Shown: piece by piece, positions 63,078-64,000 of the stretch
Position numbering within the stretch: the stretch's first letter is position 1
Layout: every line of letters starts with the position of its first letter
DNA from: Pictodentalium vernedei
Lineage: Eukaryota > Mollusca > Scaphopoda > Dentaliida > Dentaliidae
NCBI GenBank assembly: GCA_031216915.1
Contig: CM062294.1
Span: 28,024,985 to 28,088,984 of the forward strand
Length of the DNA stretch: 64,000 nucleotides
Reading direction: 5' to 3'
Position numbers and translations under genes: made by a program
The notes under the pieces: generated by a model
Database searches by the model: none
What the model was told of the DNA's origin: nothing
Seen by the model: only the letters and a program-made list of their open reading frames with translations

Positions 63078-64000
63078 TACTACTCAAAGTTTACTAAGCA
63101 CCAAGTATATCCAACTACCTGTTTTACGTTTTAGTTGAAATATTGTAAAGAAAAGTGTATATATTTTTTATTTAATTTTACTTTAATGATTTAAGTACAG
63201 GAATTAAGATTTTATTTGTGTTTGACATTATTTTTAGCTTTTGAATACGATAACCATAGAAAATGGATATTATTGGTAAAAGAGGAAATTTTTCAATATG
63301 CCAAAATGTTGACGGAGCAAACTGGAATGGGCTCAATATCGAGTATGAAACCCATTATTGTTAATTACAGCTTGAAAACGCCTTCTCATTCTCCCAATCA
63401 GGTTCCAGATGGTCCTTTGTGGGATGTTGATCCATTCTTGGACCAGCATGGCATCAAGCTCCTGGACACTTCCTGGTTGGACTGGACGGACTGAAACTGC
63501 AAGCTGCAACTCATTCGAGACGTGTTCGATTGGCTTGAGGTCCGGGGATCTTGCTGGCCAGTCCATACGCTCAATCCCCTCCCTCTGTCGGTACTCCCCG
63601 AAAGATTGGGCAACATGAGGAAGGGCATTCTAGTCCATCAGAATGAATCTATTACCCACTACACCTGCATACAATCTGACGTGGACATCCAGGATCTTAT
63701 CAATATTCCTCTATGCAGTTAATGTACCACGTTCAAAGACACAGAGCTCTGTACGTCCATCCCTGCTGATGCTGACCCAAACCATGATTGACCCTCCACC
63801 ATAGCGGTCATGCTCAGCAATGTTGGCTGCATGGAGTCGCTTTCCTGGTCTTCTCCATATCCTTGAACGCCTATCTGTGTGGTCTAGGCAGTACCTTGAC
63901 TCATCTATAAAAACGACAGGTCGCCAATTCTTCTCTGGTCTATCCAACATGGTCCATAGCCCATTCATATCGTGTCTGGCGGTGGTTCTGGGACAGCAGA
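63078..64000 (-). pseudogene. Tc1-like transposase, broken copy 2 (runs off edge)
   Basis: The terminal repeat at 63080 (TACTACTCAAAGTTTACTAA) is the mirror of that at 39258-39293. The minus-strand product, entering from beyond 64000, shows NWRPVVFIDESRYCLDHTDR (first catalytic Asp) and SIMVWVSISRDGRTELCVFE. Then there is a stop, and a second stop sits exactly where the second catalytic Asp should be (MD*NALPHVA). After that come MDWPARSPDLKPIEHV (catalytic Glu, in the DD34E spacing) and a normal C-terminus ending TRY at about 63336. Two nonsense codons make it inactive. Confidence 0.9.

Overview
This window looks like an animal (metazoan) genome, most likely a lophotrochozoan and probably a mollusc. 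The reasons are its composition and repeats: AT-rich intergenic DNA packed with short foldback (inverted-repeat) elements, two long esterase/endonuclease/reverse-transcriptase LINEs, Tc1-like transposons, satellite arrays, poly-G/poly-C runs, and a SINE family that occurs with either a tRNA-like or a 5S-rRNA-like head. Multi-headed SINEs of this kind are known from molluscs. Species-level assignment is not possible from the sequence alone. Nothing looks prokaryotic: no operons, no CRISPR array, no rRNA gene.

Almost no conventional gene is present. The best host-gene candidate is on the minus strand. A TATA box (17467-17473), an initiator (about 17441) and a 24-codon first exon encoding a signal peptide (17418-17347) end at a perfect GTAAGT donor. 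Downstream on the same strand are three very small exon-like segments of 35, 39 and 27 nt (15651-15617, 5337-5299, 3702-3676). Each has good splice signals, and they join with no frame break into a hydrophilic secreted-peptide-like product. This would be a micro-exon gene whose introns hold most of the left quarter of the window. A plus-strand first exon is also possible at 4226-4314. A single C2H2-finger exon (41527-41760), a 46-codon FLYWCH-like fragment (55109-55249) and a broken multi-frame pseudogene of a virus/large-transposon-like family (36245-35530) complete the coding traces.

Layout: 0-19 kb is intron-like or intergenic DNA with foldback elements, a 1.2-kb 23-bp minisatellite (13.06-14.30 kb) and SINEs. 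At 19.5-22.4 kb a SINE has been split by a 2.5-kb element carrying an internal ~185-bp tandem array. A ~118-bp satellite fills 23.0-25.9 kb, and inverted and tandem repeats follow to 28.9 kb. A 3.2-kb element with long inverted arms spans 29.1-32.35 kb. tRNA-like tandem repeats lie at 34.1-35.2 kb, a Tc1 pseudogene abuts a TA-flanked MITE at 38.2-39.6 kb, and a hAT-type MITE sits at 42.9-43.4 kb. A LINE (44.125-52.341 kb) is interrupted by a second, 5'-truncated LINE (49.090-52.173 kb). More SINEs and MITEs follow, and a second Tc1 copy runs off the right edge.

Much of the insertion history can be read directly, because target-site duplications and empty paralogous sites are present within the window: LINE in LINE, both LINEs in a repeat called H here, MITE in MITE, an element in a SINE tail, and a SINE in H. 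The main families named below are MITE-A (TTAA-flanked, CCCTTTACC ends, 13 copies or partial copies), MITE-B (CCGG-flanked), MITE-C/F/G (TA-flanked), MITE-D (TTAA-flanked, CCCTTTGAGTTC ends) and MITE-E (the foldback that contains the minisatellite).
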